DNA from: Streptomyces sp. M41(2017)
GTDB lineage: Bacteria; Actinomycetota; Actinomycetes; Streptomycetales; Streptomycetaceae
Length of the DNA stretch: 64,000 nt
Assembly: GCF_002078175.1 (NCBI RefSeq)
Contig: NZ_MWFK01000002.1
Location: 1,984,001-2,048,000, forward strand
Direction of reading: 5' to 3'
Each line of letters starts with the position of its first letter. Position 1 is the stretch's first letter. A program made the position numbers and the translations under genes. Of the stretch, positions 9,363 to 17,912 are shown piece by piece. Under the pieces are notes generated by a model. It worked only from the letters and a program-made list of their open reading frames with translations, was not told the origin of the DNA and did no database searches.

Positions 9363-9714
9363 GTCCCTCGCCGGGCCGAACGGCGGGTGCGGGGGCTGCG
9401 CGGCCGCGGACGGTCCGTGGCCGGGCGCGCGGTTCCCGGCGCCGGGAGAGCCGGCCGCCGCACGGCCCGGGCAACCCCCTGTCCTGACAACGCCATCGTC
9501 CGCGACCCCGGTGACCGTTCACCGGTGACGACGCCCGGCCGGGTCCGCCGCCGCGGACATCGGCCGTGCTGTCGGCCGGTGCGCCGCCGTGTCCGGTGCC
9601 GGCGGTGGGGCGTCCGGTGCCTCCGGGGGCACCGGTGTCCGGATATCGCCGGTGTCACCGGAGTTCCGCCGCACGATCCACCCCCGGCGCGTGCCGTCCG
9701 GCATCATCGGACGC
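9363..9714. other. 352-bp intergenic region without a supported gene
   Basis: Very GC-rich, with repeated CCGGTG words. It contains a perfect 8-bp-arm hairpin CCGGTGCC-6 nt-GGCACCGG at 9614-9635. No open frame with coding character or ribosome site was found. The 3' end carries CATCAT seven bases before the ATG of the next gene, which may be a -10 box. Confidence 0.5.
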
Positions 9715-10440
9715 ATGGTGCAGGTCTGTCTGAACGGAGCACGCGGTCCCGCCGCCGGTGCCGTCGTGCCCCTGTACCCGGAGGCCATGGCCCGCTCGGC
9801 CGCCGAGGCGGTGGCGGCCGGCGCCCGCGACATCCATGTCCACCCCAAGACCCCGTGCGGGCAGGATACGTTGTCCCCGAGGGTGCTGGCGATGACACTC
9901 GACGCGATCCGGTCCCGGGTCGGCGTCACCGTCGGCGTCACCACCGGGGCATGGGCCGAGCCCGACCCCGCGGACCGCGCCGCGCGGGTCCGCTCGTGGA
10001 CGGTGCTGCCCGACCACGCGTCGGTCAACTGGCACGAGCCGGGTGCCGAGGCGATCGCCGCAGCCCTCCTGGACCGCGGGATCGGCGTGGAGGCGGGGAT
10101 CTGGTCCGGCACGGACGGCGCCGCCCGGTTCGCCGCGTCGCCGCTCGCGCCCCGGGTCCTACGGGTGCTGGCCGAGGTGACGGACACCTGCGGGCACACG
10201 GCCGAGGCATCGGCCCGTGAACTGCTCGCGACGCTCGGCACACCCGATCGGCCCGTCCTGCTGCACGGCGAGGACGGCGGCGCCTGGCCGGTGCTGCGTC
10301 TGGCGGGCCACCTCGGGCTCGCGACCCGGATCGGCCTGGAGGACACCCTCGAACTCCCCGGCGGGGAGCGGGCGGAGTCCAACGGCCGGCTCGTGGCGGA
10401 GGGGCTCCGGCAGTACGAGTCGGCCCGAGCCCGACGGTAG
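9715..10440 (+). CDS. BKACE family (DUF849) beta-keto acid cleavage enzyme
   Basis: 241 residues from the ATG at 9715 (MVQVCLNGARGP). An in-frame extension to 9589 is G/A/S-rich and unlike the family. Visible are the N-terminal beta strand VCLNG, the metal-binding His pair in RDIHVHPK near residues 41-43, and WHEPGAE, characteristic of 3-keto-5-aminohexanoate cleavage enzymes. These Zn-dependent aldolase-like enzymes split a beta-keto acid with acetyl-CoA. At 241 residues it belongs to the shorter actinobacterial group (typical members 270-310). No ribosome site; probably leaderless. No lysine-fermentation partner genes are near, so the substrate is open. Confidence 0.85.
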   Translation: MVQVCLNGARGPAAGAVVPLYPEAMARSAAEAVAAGARDIHVHPKTPCGQDTLSPRVLAMTLDAIRSRVGVTVGVTTGAWAEPDPADRAARVRSWTVLPDHASVNWHEPGAEAIAAALLDRGIGVEAGIWSGTDGAARFAASPLAPRVLRVLAEVTDTCGHTAEASARELLATLGTPDRPVLLHGEDGGAWPVLRLAGHLGLATRIGLEDTLELPGGERAESNGRLVAEGLRQYESARARR

Positions 10441-10596
10441 GGCCGCCCTCGGCCGCGGCCCGCCCCGGGAGCGGGAGGCGTCGTCGCGAAGGGGGCGGCG
10501 GACGACCGTAGCAGCCGTGAATCCGGTGGTTCCAGCCCTTTCCCCCGCGGACAGTTGGGGGCGATGAAACCCGGCTGAGCGATCCGAGGAGCCCCG

Positions 10597-11664
10597 ATGT
10601 CGACGCTGCGCGTCACCGCCGAGACGCTGACCGTGCACGACCACCCGAACGCCGACGCGCTCGAACTGGCCCAGGTGGGCCTGTACCGGGCCGTCGTCGC
10701 GAAGGGCGCGTTCCGCACCGGCGAGCACGCCGTCTACATCCCGGAGCAGTCCGTGCTGCCCGCTCCCCTGATCGAGGAACTGGGCCTGACCGGGCGGCTC
10801 GCGGGGTCGGCCGCGGACCGGGTCAGGGCGGTCCGGCTGCGGGGCGAGCTGTCCCAGGGCATCGTGTGCCGTCCCAAGGCTCTGGCGGACGTGGACCTGG
10901 CGCGCGCCGCCGAGGAGGGCACGGACTTCGCGGAGACGCTCGGCATCGTGAAATGGGTGCCCCCGATCCCGCCCACCATGGACGGCGACGTCGAGTCGGC
11001 ACCCGGTCTGCTGCCCTGGGTCGACATCGAGAACATCCAGCGGTACCCGGACATCTTCACCGAGGGCGAGCCCGTCGTCCTGACGGAGAAGCTGCACGGC
11101 TCGGCCTGCCTGCTCACCTACCTCGCGGACGGGGACCGCGTGCACGTCTCCTCGAAGGGCTTCGGCTCCAAGTCCCTCGCCCTGAAGGAGAATCCGCGCA
11201 ATCTGTACTGGCGCGCCGTACACGCTCACGGTGTCCCGGAGGCGGCCGCCCGGCTCGCCGAACGCCTCGGCGCGCGCCGGGTCGGCATCTTCGGCGAGGT
11301 CTACGGAGCGGGCGTACAGGACCTGACGTACGGTGCCGACGGCCGCCGCGAGGCCATCGGTTACGCCGTGTTCGACGTGTCGGCGGAGATCGACGGCGAG
11401 GTCCGCTGGCTGGACGCGGCGGAGCTGCTCACCGGTGAACTCCCGCTCGTACCAAGGCTGTACGAGGGCCCGTACGCCATCGGCCGCGTCCTGGAGACCG
11501 CCTCCGGCCGGGAGACGGTGTCCGGCCGTGGGCTGCACCTGCGCGAGGGGGTCGTGATCCGCCCGGCCGTCGAGCGGTACAGCCCGGTGACGGGCGGCCG
11601 GGCGGTGGCGAAGGCCGTCAGCCCGGCCTACCTGACCCGCAAGGGCGGGACGGAGTACGAGTAG
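10597..11664 (+). CDS. ATP-dependent RNA ligase of the Rnl5/DRB0094 type
   Basis: 355 residues, start after GAGGAG. The N-terminal 130 residues (STLRVTAETLTVHDHPNADALELAQV) form an OB-fold-like module as in the Deinococcus radiodurans enzyme. The nucleotidyltransferase domain follows, with motif I TEKLHGSA (adenylated Lys165), motif IIIa-like VGIFGEVYG, motif IV EGVVIRP and motif V AVAKAVS. The family seals 3'-OH/5'-phosphate nicks in RNA, in nicked duplex. It stands alone, with no kinase/phosphatase partner and no toxin nuclease next to it, so the RNA that it repairs is unknown. SoxR is convergent 30 bp downstream. Confidence 0.88.
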   Translation: MSTLRVTAETLTVHDHPNADALELAQVGLYRAVVAKGAFRTGEHAVYIPEQSVLPAPLIEELGLTGRLAGSAADRVRAVRLRGELSQGIVCRPKALADVDLARAAEEGTDFAETLGIVKWVPPIPPTMDGDVESAPGLLPWVDIENIQRYPDIFTEGEPVVLTEKLHGSACLLTYLADGDRVHVSSKGFGSKSLALKENPRNLYWRAVHAHGVPEAAARLAERLGARRVGIFGEVYGAGVQDLTYGADGRREAIGYAVFDVSAEIDGEVRWLDAAELLTGELPLVPRLYEGPYAIGRVLETASGRETVSGRGLHLREGVVIRPAVERYSPVTGGRAVAKAVSPAYLTRKGGTEYE

Positions 11665-11694
11665 GCGAGGCGGACCGAGGTGGGGGACGCGCGT

Positions 11695-12237
11695 TCAGCG
11701 GCAGTCCCCCACCGGCTCCTCCCGCTGCCCGGATCCGCCGTCCGCCGCCCGGTCGCGCGTGCTCACGACCTCCTGGCCGTCGGGGCGCTCCACCATGAGG
11801 CGCGAGCCGGTCCGGCGCTCGCCGAAGACGTCGTCGGGGTTGGAGAGCACGCAGTTCTCCAGCGAGAGGCAGCCACAGCCGATGCAGTCGGTGAGGTGGT
11901 CGCGCAGCCGGCCGAGCTGTTTGATGCGCTCGTCGAGCTCGGAGCGCCAGGCCTCGGAGAGGCGGGCCCAGTCCTCCCGGGTCGGGGTGCGCTCCTCGGG
12001 CAGTTCGGCGAGCGCCTCGCGGATGGTGGCGAGCGGGATGCCGACCCGCTGGGCGGCCCGCACGAAGGCGACCCTGCGGAGCGCGTCGCGATGGTAGCGG
12101 CGTTGGTTTCCCGAGGTCCGGCGGCTGCTGATCAGGCCCTTCGACTCGTAGAAGTGCAGGGCGGAGACGGCGGCGCCGCTGCGGGCCGACAACTGGCCGA
12201 CGGTCAGCTCGTGGATCTTCTCAGGGATCTGGGGCAC
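11695..12237 (-). CDS. soxR: Redox-sensing transcriptional activator SoxR
   Basis: 180 residues, MerR family. Residues 10-80 are the winged HTH (LTVGQLSARSGAAVSALHFYESKGLI), followed by a dimerisation helix. The [2Fe-2S] cluster site is complete: CIGCGCLSLENC, C-x2-C-x-C-x5-C, near residues 117-128. In Streptomyces SoxR senses redox-active metabolites such as its own pigments and induces a few oxidoreductase and transporter genes. GTG start at 12237 has no clear ribosome site. No obvious SoxR box was seen in this window, so its targets probably lie elsewhere. Confidence 0.96.
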   Translation of the reverse strand: MPQIPEKIHELTVGQLSARSGAAVSALHFYESKGLISSRRTSGNQRRYHRDALRRVAFVRAAQRVGIPLATIREALAELPEERTPTREDWARLSEAWRSELDERIKQLGRLRDHLTDCIGCGCLSLENCVLSNPDDVFGERRTGSRLMVERPDGQEVVSTRDRAADGGSGQREEPVGDCR

Positions 12238-12274
12238 GCTCCCAACCTACCCACCGCGTCACACGCCGGGTCCG

Positions 12275-12317
12275 TTGACATGCGCCGCCCGCCCGAGCAT
12301 GCTAAGCAGTCGCTTAG
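12275..12317 (+). promoter_or_regulatory. maoC promoter with overlapping TetR operator
   Basis: TTGACA at 12275-12280, a 17-bp spacer and CATGCT at 12298-12303 form a promoter. Its downstream edge is covered by the inverted repeat CTAAGC-AGTC-GCTTAG (12302-12317, perfect 6-bp arms). A near-identical repeat precedes the TetR gene at 12934-13560. Confidence 0.7.
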
Positions 12318-12343
12318 ACTATGAGATGCGGGAGGCCAGGGAC

Positions 12344-12805
12344 ATGGCAGAGCCGAGGACGTTCGCGACGGTCGACGAACTGCGCAGCGCGGTGGGCGAG
12401 CAGCTGGGATACACCGACTGGGTCGAGATCGAGCAGAAGCGGATCGACCTCTTCGCGGAGGCGACCGGCGACCACCAGTGGATCCATGTCCACCCCGAGA
12501 AGGCCGCGTCGGGTCCGTTCGGCACCACGATCGCGCACGGCTACCTCACCCTGTCGCTGCTGCCGCTCTTCGGCCCGCAGCTGATCGCGGTCGAGGGCGT
12601 GAAGATGGGCGTCAACTACGGGACGAACAAGGTCCGTTTCCCCGCTCCCGTGCCGGTCGGCTCGCGGCTGCGCTCCACCGCGACGATCACCGCCGTGGAC
12701 GACGTGCCCGGTGGCGTCCAGGTGACCGTGGCGTTCACCGTCGAGCGCGAGGGCGGCGACAAGCCGGTCTGCGTGGCGGAGTCCGTCTCGCGCTACTACC
12801 TCTGA
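12344..12805 (+). CDS. MaoC family enoyl-CoA hydratase
   Basis: 153 residues from the ATG at 12344, which has GGAGG eight bases upstream; two earlier in-frame starts lack this. Hot-dog fold enzyme with the catalytic hydratase-2 motif FAEATGDHQWIHVHPEKA (Asp and His of the dyad) and GTTIAHGYLTLSLLP. It hydrates trans-2-enoyl-CoA to (R)-3-hydroxyacyl-CoA in fatty acid or polyketide precursor metabolism. It stands alone and is convergent with the TetR gene whose operator it appears to share. Confidence 0.93.
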   Translation: MAEPRTFATVDELRSAVGEQLGYTDWVEIEQKRIDLFAEATGDHQWIHVHPEKAASGPFGTTIAHGYLTLSLLPLFGPQLIAVEGVKMGVNYGTNKVRFPAPVPVGSRLRSTATITAVDDVPGGVQVTVAFTVEREGGDKPVCVAESVSRYYL

Positions 12806-12854
12806 GACCGCCGGACCGCCCCGGATCCGGGAGGACGGTCCGCGCCCCGGAAGG

Positions 12855-12879
12855 GACCGGCCCGCGGAAAGGGCCGGTC
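12855..12879. terminator. Hairpin terminator between maoC and TetR
   Basis: Perfect 9-bp arms GACCGGCCC and GGGCCGGTC with a 7-nt loop, between convergent genes. Confidence 0.65.
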
Positions 12880-12933
12880 AGCCGCGGGCCGAGGAACGAA
12901 CTCGGGGCCCGGTGGACACGCGTCCGCCGGGCC

Positions 12934-13560
12934 CTACGCCTTGGCCCCGACCATCCGCAGGACGAGGTCGGCGTAGAGCGCGCCGACCTCGTCCGGTGTC
13001 CGGGGCCCGTCGACGCTGAACCAGCGCGCCACGTCGATGCACAGGGACAGCACCGCGAGCGTGGTGCCGGGCACGTCCGGGACGTCGAAGTCGCCCGCGG
13101 CGACGCCGTCCTCGATGATGCCGCGGACCTCGGCGTCCACCTGGCGGCGCAGCGCGATGATCTCGGCGCGCGCGTCGGGCCCGAGGGCGTCCAGCTCGTA
13201 CTGCACGACGCGCGCCGTCGTGTGCTGGCCGGCGTGCCACCGCACGAAGGACCGCACGGCGTCGGAGAGCCGCTCGGCGGCGGTGCCCCGCCCCTCGGCC
13301 GCGGAGCGCACGATGTCGAGCGCCTTGTCGTGGCCGATCCGGCTGATCCGGTGGAGCAGCTCTTCCTTGGTCTTGTAGTGGATGTAGAGCGCGGCCGGGC
13401 TCATCCCGGCGCGGCCCGCGATGTCGCGGGTCGTGGTCGCGTGGTACCCGCGCTCGGCGAAGGCCTCCACGGCGGCGACGAGCAGCCGCCGTGCCGCATC
13501 CGGGGTGACCTCGGCCCACGGCTGCGTCTCGCCGCCGGGCGTCTCCTGCGCCGTACTCAT
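12934..13560 (-). CDS. TetR/AcrR regulator, probable repressor of maoC
   Basis: 208 residues from the ATG at 13560 (MSTAQETPGG), with a purine-rich GAGAAGGGG upstream; an alternative start lies 13 codons earlier. HTH in AAVEAFAERGYHATTTRDIAGRAGMSPAALYIHYKTKEEL. The C-terminal domain (LSDAVRSFVRWHAGQHTTARVVQYEL) is the kind found in TetR regulators of fatty-acid genes. An inverted repeat CTGAGC-N4-GCTTAG precedes it at 13610-13625. The same repeat overlaps the maoC promoter, so autoregulation plus control of maoC is a direct prediction. Confidence 0.92.
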   Translation of the reverse strand: MSTAQETPGGETQPWAEVTPDAARRLLVAAVEAFAERGYHATTTRDIAGRAGMSPAALYIHYKTKEELLHRISRIGHDKALDIVRSAAEGRGTAAERLSDAVRSFVRWHAGQHTTARVVQYELDALGPDARAEIIALRRQVDAEVRGIIEDGVAAGDFDVPDVPGTTLAVLSLCIDVARWFSVDGPRTPDEVGALYADLVLRMVGAKA

Positions 13561-13609
13561 CGCTGTTCGCCCCTTCTCCACTGCCAGGGTGAACACCATA
13601 CCCCCGAAC

Positions 13610-13625
13610 CTGAGCGAGCGCTTAG
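13610..13625. promoter_or_regulatory. TetR operator, second copy (autoregulatory)
   Basis: CTGAGC-GAGC-GCTTAG, 50 bp upstream of the TetR start. Arms match the maoC site (12302-12317) at 11 of 12 positions; only the spacer differs. Confidence 0.7.
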
Positions 13626-13654
13626 TACCTGCGCCCCGTCCCGGATTTGGGAGG

Positions 13655-13909
13655 TCAGAGCTTCTCGAAGGGGTCGTACACCCGGCCGCCCGCGCGCTGG
13701 CCGTCCTGGCGGTCCCGGATGACCTTGGCGAGGGTGAAGGCGGACGTCACGAGGTAGAGGACGGCGACGGCCAGGAAGGCCCGCACCCAGGCGTCGGCCT
13801 GGAGCTTGAAGATGCCGAGGGCGGTGGCGGCCATGGCGACGGAGAAGGACGCCACGGCCTGCCCGTAGAAGGCGGCGGTGTTCTGCTGTTTGACCGGTGT
13901 CTCACTCAT
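13655..13909 (-). CDS. YiaA/YiaB-type two-helix membrane protein
   Basis: 84 residues from the ATG at 13909 (MSETPVKQQ); a GTG 11 codons earlier is possible, and neither has a clear ribosome site. Two hydrophobic helices, AVASFSVAMAATALGIF (about 17-33) and AFLAVAVLYLVTSAFTLA, are joined by a short charged loop and followed by the basic tail KVIRDRQDGQR. This matches the YiaAB domain, an inner-membrane protein of unknown function. Convergent with nothing; sits between two unrelated genes. Confidence 0.8.
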   Translation of the reverse strand: MSETPVKQQNTAAFYGQAVASFSVAMAATALGIFKLQADAWVRAFLAVAVLYLVTSAFTLAKVIRDRQDGQRAGGRVYDPFEKL

Positions 13910-14039
13910 GGGAGAAGGATCGACGGACCCGGCCGGGGCCACATCCGCCGTCGTACTCAGAGGCGTACTCAGACCGGGGACGACGGCGGCCCGCCGTCGG
14001 CGGAGGACCGAGGGCGGGCCGGAGTGGGCCGGGGCGGGG

Positions 14040-15191
14040 TCAGAAGGCGGAGACTCCGGTCAGAGCACGTCCGATGACCAGTTTCTGGATCTGGCTGGTG
14101 CCCTCGTAGAGGGTCATCACGCGGGCGTCGCGCAGGAGTTTGCCCGCCGGGTACTCGTCGATGTAGCCGTAGCCTCCGAAGACCTGGAGGGCGTTGTTGG
14201 CGGCGCGCACGGCGGCCTCGGAGGCGAAGAGCTTGGCCTTCGAGGACTCGGTCGCGAAGGGCTGCCCGCGGTCGATGAGATCGGCGACCCGCCAGGTCAG
14301 CAGCCGTGCCGCGTCCACGTCGACGGCGATGTCGCTGAGCAGTTCCTGGACGAGCTGGTGGTGTGCGATGGTCCTGCCGAACTGCTCGCGCTCGGTCGCG
14401 TACGTCACCGCCGCGTCCAGTGCGGCCTGGGCGATCCCGACGCAGCCCGCGGCCACCGACATCCGCCCCTTGGCCAGCGCGGACATGGCGACCGCGAAGC
14501 CCTTGCCCTCGGGCGCCAGCATGGCGCTCGCCGGCACCCGCACGTCCTCGAAGGCGAGTTCGGCGGTGGCCTGGCCGCGCAGCCCGAGCTTGCCGTGGAT
14601 CGTGCGGCGGGTCAGACCGGGGGTGTCGGTCGGCACCAGGAAGGCGGAGACGCCCTTGTGGCCGGGGGCGTCGGTGGAGCGGGCGAACAGCAGCACCACG
14701 TCGGCCCAGGTGCCGTTCGTGATGAACATCTTGCTGCCGTTGATGACGTAGTCGTCGCCGTCACGCACGGCCCGGGTCGACAGCTGTCCGGCGTCGGAAC
14801 CGGTGCCCGGCTCGGTGAGGCCGAAGCAGCCGACGAACTCGCCGGAGGTGAGTCCCGGCAGCCACCGCCGCTTCTGCTCCTCGTTCCCCCAGGAGGCGAT
14901 CGTCTTGGCGACGAGCCCGAGCGAGACGGAGACGATGCCGCGCACGGAGGAGTCGCCGCGCCCCAGCTCCTCGGTGACCAGGCAGTACGCGAGATGGTCA
15001 CCGCCGCTGCCGCCGTACTCCTCGTCGACGGTCAGGCCGAGGAAGCCGATGTCGCCGAGCTTCTTCACGATCGAACGGTCGACCTCCTCGGCACGGTCCC
15101 ACGCGACGACGTGCGGGGCGATCTCGCGCTGCACGAAGTCCCTGGCGAGCTGCCGGACGGCGGTCTGCTCCTCGCTGAGACCTAGGTTCAT
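14040..15191 (-). CDS. Acyl-CoA dehydrogenase
   Basis: 383 residues, the usual full length. N-terminal helical domain (LSEEQTAVRQLARDFVQREIAP), FAD/substrate motif GCFGLTEPGTGSDAG, and C-terminal REQFGRTIAHHQLVQ, ending in the catalytic base LYEGTSQIQKLVIGR. It oxidises acyl-CoA to enoyl-CoA and passes electrons to ETF. Sequence style is close to short/medium-chain enzymes. Divergent from a TetR gene (15281); the 19-bp palindrome between them should control both. Confidence 0.95.
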   Translation of the reverse strand: MNLGLSEEQTAVRQLARDFVQREIAPHVVAWDRAEEVDRSIVKKLGDIGFLGLTVDEEYGGSGGDHLAYCLVTEELGRGDSSVRGIVSVSLGLVAKTIASWGNEEQKRRWLPGLTSGEFVGCFGLTEPGTGSDAGQLSTRAVRDGDDYVINGSKMFITNGTWADVVLLFARSTDAPGHKGVSAFLVPTDTPGLTRRTIHGKLGLRGQATAELAFEDVRVPASAMLAPEGKGFAVAMSALAKGRMSVAAGCVGIAQAALDAAVTYATEREQFGRTIAHHQLVQELLSDIAVDVDAARLLTWRVADLIDRGQPFATESSKAKLFASEAAVRAANNALQVFGGYGYIDEYPAGKLLRDARVMTLYEGTSQIQKLVIGRALTGVSAF

Positions 15192-15235
15192 GCCGAGTCA
15201 CCCCACAGATAGCGGCCCTTGAAAGCAGTACATTT

Positions 15236-15254
15236 AAATTAGCACTGCTAGTTT
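15236..15254. promoter_or_regulatory. 19-bp palindromic operator between acyl-CoA dehydrogenase and TetR
   Basis: AAATTAGCACTGCTAGTTT: a palindrome with one mismatched pair around a single central base. It overlaps the expected -35 region of the TetR gene, whose -10 box TACTAT lies at 15268-15273. 15 of 19 bases are identical to the site at 20574-20592 in front of the ALDH-ADH operon. Confidence 0.75.
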
Positions 15255-15280
15255 CCTGACGCAGCCCTACTATGTGCGCC

Positions 15281-15922
15281 ATGGCCCGACCGCGCAAGCC
15301 CCTCCTCAGCACCGACCGCATCGTCGAGACGGCACGGGCCCTGGTGGACGCCGAGGGCCTGGCGGCCGTCTCGACGCGCCGGCTCGCCGCGGAGCTGGGG
15401 GTCAGCGGTCCCTCGCTCTACAACCACTTCCGCACCAAGGACCAGATCCTGGAGGCGGTCGCGGACTCGGTGAGCGCTCAGGTCGACCTGTCGATGTTCG
15501 AGGACGGCCGGGACTGGCGGACGGCGCTGCACGACTGGGCCGTCTCCTACCGGACGGCCCTGCGCGACCATCCGAACATCGTCCCCGTGCTCGCGCGCGG
15601 GCCTGGCCGGCGTCCCGCCGGACTCCGGCTCGCCGACGCCGTCTTCGGGGCGATGGTCGACGCCGGGTGGCCGCCCGCGCAGGCCACCTCGATCGGCGCG
15701 CTGATGCGGTACTTCATCATGGGCTCCGCGCTGGGGTCGTTCGCCGGGGGCTTCGTCGACGACGAGAGCGCGTACGACCCCGCCGACTACCCGCACCTCG
15801 GTCAGGCGCACCTCCTCGCGGACCAGCAGGACAAGATCGACGAGCGGGCCTTCGAGACCGGGCTCGGTGCGCTGCTGGACGGCCTCGCGGTGCAGTACGC
15901 GCGACGGACGCAGGACTCCTGA
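15281..15922 (+). CDS. TetR family regulator, divergent from acyl-CoA dehydrogenase
   Basis: 213 residues from the ATG at 15281 (MARPRKPLLS). A -10 box TACTAT ends eight bases upstream and there is no ribosome site, so the mRNA is probably leaderless. HTH: DRIVETARALVDAEGLAAVSTRRLAAELGVSGPSLYNHFRTKDQI. The rest resembles the TetR C-terminal domain of tetracycline-repressor-like proteins. The operator at 15236-15254 overlaps its promoter. A second near-identical site at 20574-20592 extends its likely regulon to the aldehyde/alcohol dehydrogenase operon. Confidence 0.92.
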   Translation: MARPRKPLLSTDRIVETARALVDAEGLAAVSTRRLAAELGVSGPSLYNHFRTKDQILEAVADSVSAQVDLSMFEDGRDWRTALHDWAVSYRTALRDHPNIVPVLARGPGRRPAGLRLADAVFGAMVDAGWPPAQATSIGALMRYFIMGSALGSFAGGFVDDESAYDPADYPHLGQAHLLADQQDKIDERAFETGLGALLDGLAVQYARRTQDS

Positions 15923-16040
15923 CCGGACACCGTGCCGGGGCGCCCCCCCGGCCCGCTCCGAGCGGTGCGCCACCGCTCCGGCACCGGTTCCCCCGACCCT
16001 TCGGCCGCCACCGAACGGTCCCTGTCGCATGCTGGACCGC

Positions 16041-16754
16041 ATGACGAGGTCGAAGGATCCGGTGGGCCCGGGGCTCGCGGCACTGGCCGGGCTGCTGGCG
16101 GACGAGACGCGGGCCGCGTTCCTGCTCGCGCTGCTCGACGGGCGGGCGTGGACCGCCGGTGAACTGGCGCGGCACGCGGGCGTCGCGCCGTCGACCGCGA
16201 GCGAACACCTCGGCAAACTGGTCGTGGGCGGCCTCCTCACCGAGGAACGGCAGGGGAGGCACCGCTATGTGCGGCTCGCCGACGCCCGCGTCGCCCAGCT
16301 CGTCGAGGACCTCGCGGCGCACGTGGGGCCGCGCCCCGCCGAACGGCCGCGCACCCTGCGGGAGTCGGGCACCGGCTCGGCGATGGCCCGCGGCCGTACG
16401 TGCTACGACCATCTGGCGGGGCGGCTCGGCATCGCCCTCACCGACGCGCTGACCGGACGTGGACTACTGCGCCAGGACACGGGGTTCGCGCTCACCGACG
16501 CCGGTGTGCGCTGGTTCGGCGGCGCGGGCATCCCCCTCGAACGCACCGGCCGACGGCCCCTGGCCCGCGCCTGCCTCGACTGGACGGAGCGCCGGCCGCA
16601 CCTCGCGGGCACCGCGGGCGCGGCGCTGTGCCGGCACGCCCTGGACGCCGGCTGGTGCGTCCGGATCGGCTCGGACCGGGCGGTCGGGGTGACAGCGGTC
16701 GGCGAGCGCGCCTTCGCCGACCTCCTCGGCATCGAGGCCACCGCACTCCACTGA
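16041..16754 (+). CDS. ArsR family winged-helix regulator
   Basis: 237 residues from the ATG at 16041 (MTRSKDPVGP); an ATG at 16029 in the same frame is an alternative. The winged HTH spans about residues 10-85: LAGLLADETRAAFLLALLDGRAWTAGELARHAGVAPSTASEHLGKLVVGGLLTEE. It is longer than metal-sensing ArsR proteins and has a C-terminal half (GTCYDHLAGRLG-like, then a second winged region DTGFALTDAGVRWF) found in a large actinobacterial group of unknown ligand. It precedes the EamA exporter by 120 bp on the same strand and may regulate it. Confidence 0.88.
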   Translation: MTRSKDPVGPGLAALAGLLADETRAAFLLALLDGRAWTAGELARHAGVAPSTASEHLGKLVVGGLLTEERQGRHRYVRLADARVAQLVEDLAAHVGPRPAERPRTLRESGTGSAMARGRTCYDHLAGRLGIALTDALTGRGLLRQDTGFALTDAGVRWFGGAGIPLERTGRRPLARACLDWTERRPHLAGTAGAALCRHALDAGWCVRIGSDRAVGVTAVGERAFADLLGIEATALH

Positions 16755-16877
16755 GCTGCACCGATCCTCGCCGGATCGTTCCCTCCGGCGTACCGCTGGT
16801 ACCGGCTCCCCTCACCGGCGTCCCCGTCCGATATCCGCGAGCCCGACGGCCGCGCCGCCCCTAGTCTCAGGAGCATG

Positions 16878-17882
16878 ATGAACGACTCCCCCGCCGGATC
16901 GTCCGGCTCGAACCACCGCCGTGAGGGGCTGCTCGCCGCGGCCGCGGCGGTCGTCACCGTCGGGCTGTGGGCCTCCGCCTTCGTCTCGATCCGCAGCGCG
17001 GGCGCCGCGTACGCACCGGGCGCGCTGGCCCTCGGGCGGCTGCTCTCGGGAGTGCTGGTGCTCGGGGCCGTCTGCGCGGTGCGGCGCGAGGGACTGCCGC
17101 CGCGCGGCGCCTGGCGCGGGATCGCGGTGTCCGGCGTGCTGTGGTTCGGCTTCTACATGGTGGCCCTGAACTGGGGCGAGCAGCAGGTGGACGCCGGCAC
17201 GGCCGCCCTGGTGGTGAACATCGGCCCGATCCTGATCGCGCTGCTCGGCTCGCGGCTGCTGGGGGACGCGATGCCGCCCCGGCTGCTGGCGGGCATGGCG
17301 GTGTCGTTCGCGGGCGCGGTCGCGGTGGGCCTGTCGATGTCGGGCGGCGGGGGTTCCTCGGTGCTCGGTGTCGTGCTGTGTCTGCTCGCCGCCGTCGCGT
17401 ACGCGGGCGGGGTGGTCGCGCAGAAGCCGGCGCTGGGGCGGGCGAGCGCGCTCCAGGTGACGACGTACGGCTGTCTGATCGGGGCCGTGGTATGCCTGCC
17501 CTTCGCCGGTCAGCTGGTCCACGACGCGGCGGACGCGCCCGTCTCGGCGACGCTCAACATGGTCTACCTGGGTGTCTTCCCGACCGCCCTGGCCTTCACG
17601 ACCTGGGCGTACGCACTGGCGCGCACGAGCGCGAGCCGGATGGGCGCGACCACGTACGCGGTGCCCGCCCTGGTGGTGCTGATGTCCTGGCTGCTCCTCG
17701 ACGAGGTGCCGGGGCTGCTGACGCTGGCGGGCGGCGTGCTGTGCCTCGCGGGCGTGGCGGTGTCCCGGTCCCGTCCGCGGACGGCGGCGGCCGCGGCGGC
17801 CGTGCGGGAAGGGGCCGCGGTGTCGGGGCCCGCGCCGGCCGGCGGGAAGCGGTCGGCGGAGTGCCACGCCGACGAGGCGTGA
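16878..17882 (+). CDS. EamA/DMT superfamily transporter
   Basis: 334 residues. The ATG at 16878 sits five bases after AGGAG; the ATG at 16875 is too close. Ten hydrophobic segments arranged as two EamA repeats (AAAAVVTVGLWASAFVSIR ... and LGVVLCLLAAVAYAGGVVAQ ...), with the conserved ASRMGATTYAVPALVVLMSW in the second. The final 45 residues are an A/R/G-rich cytoplasmic tail. The family exports amino acids, nucleobases or drugs; the substrate is not readable. Follows the ArsR gene. Confidence 0.92.
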   Translation: MNDSPAGSSGSNHRREGLLAAAAAVVTVGLWASAFVSIRSAGAAYAPGALALGRLLSGVLVLGAVCAVRREGLPPRGAWRGIAVSGVLWFGFYMVALNWGEQQVDAGTAALVVNIGPILIALLGSRLLGDAMPPRLLAGMAVSFAGAVAVGLSMSGGGGSSVLGVVLCLLAAVAYAGGVVAQKPALGRASALQVTTYGCLIGAVVCLPFAGQLVHDAADAPVSATLNMVYLGVFPTALAFTTWAYALARTSASRMGATTYAVPALVVLMSWLLLDEVPGLLTLAGGVLCLAGVAVSRSRPRTAAAAAAVREGAAVSGPAPAGGKRSAECHADEA

Positions 17883-17912
17883 CGCCCCGGCGCACCACAG
17901 GTCGTTCTTCGT

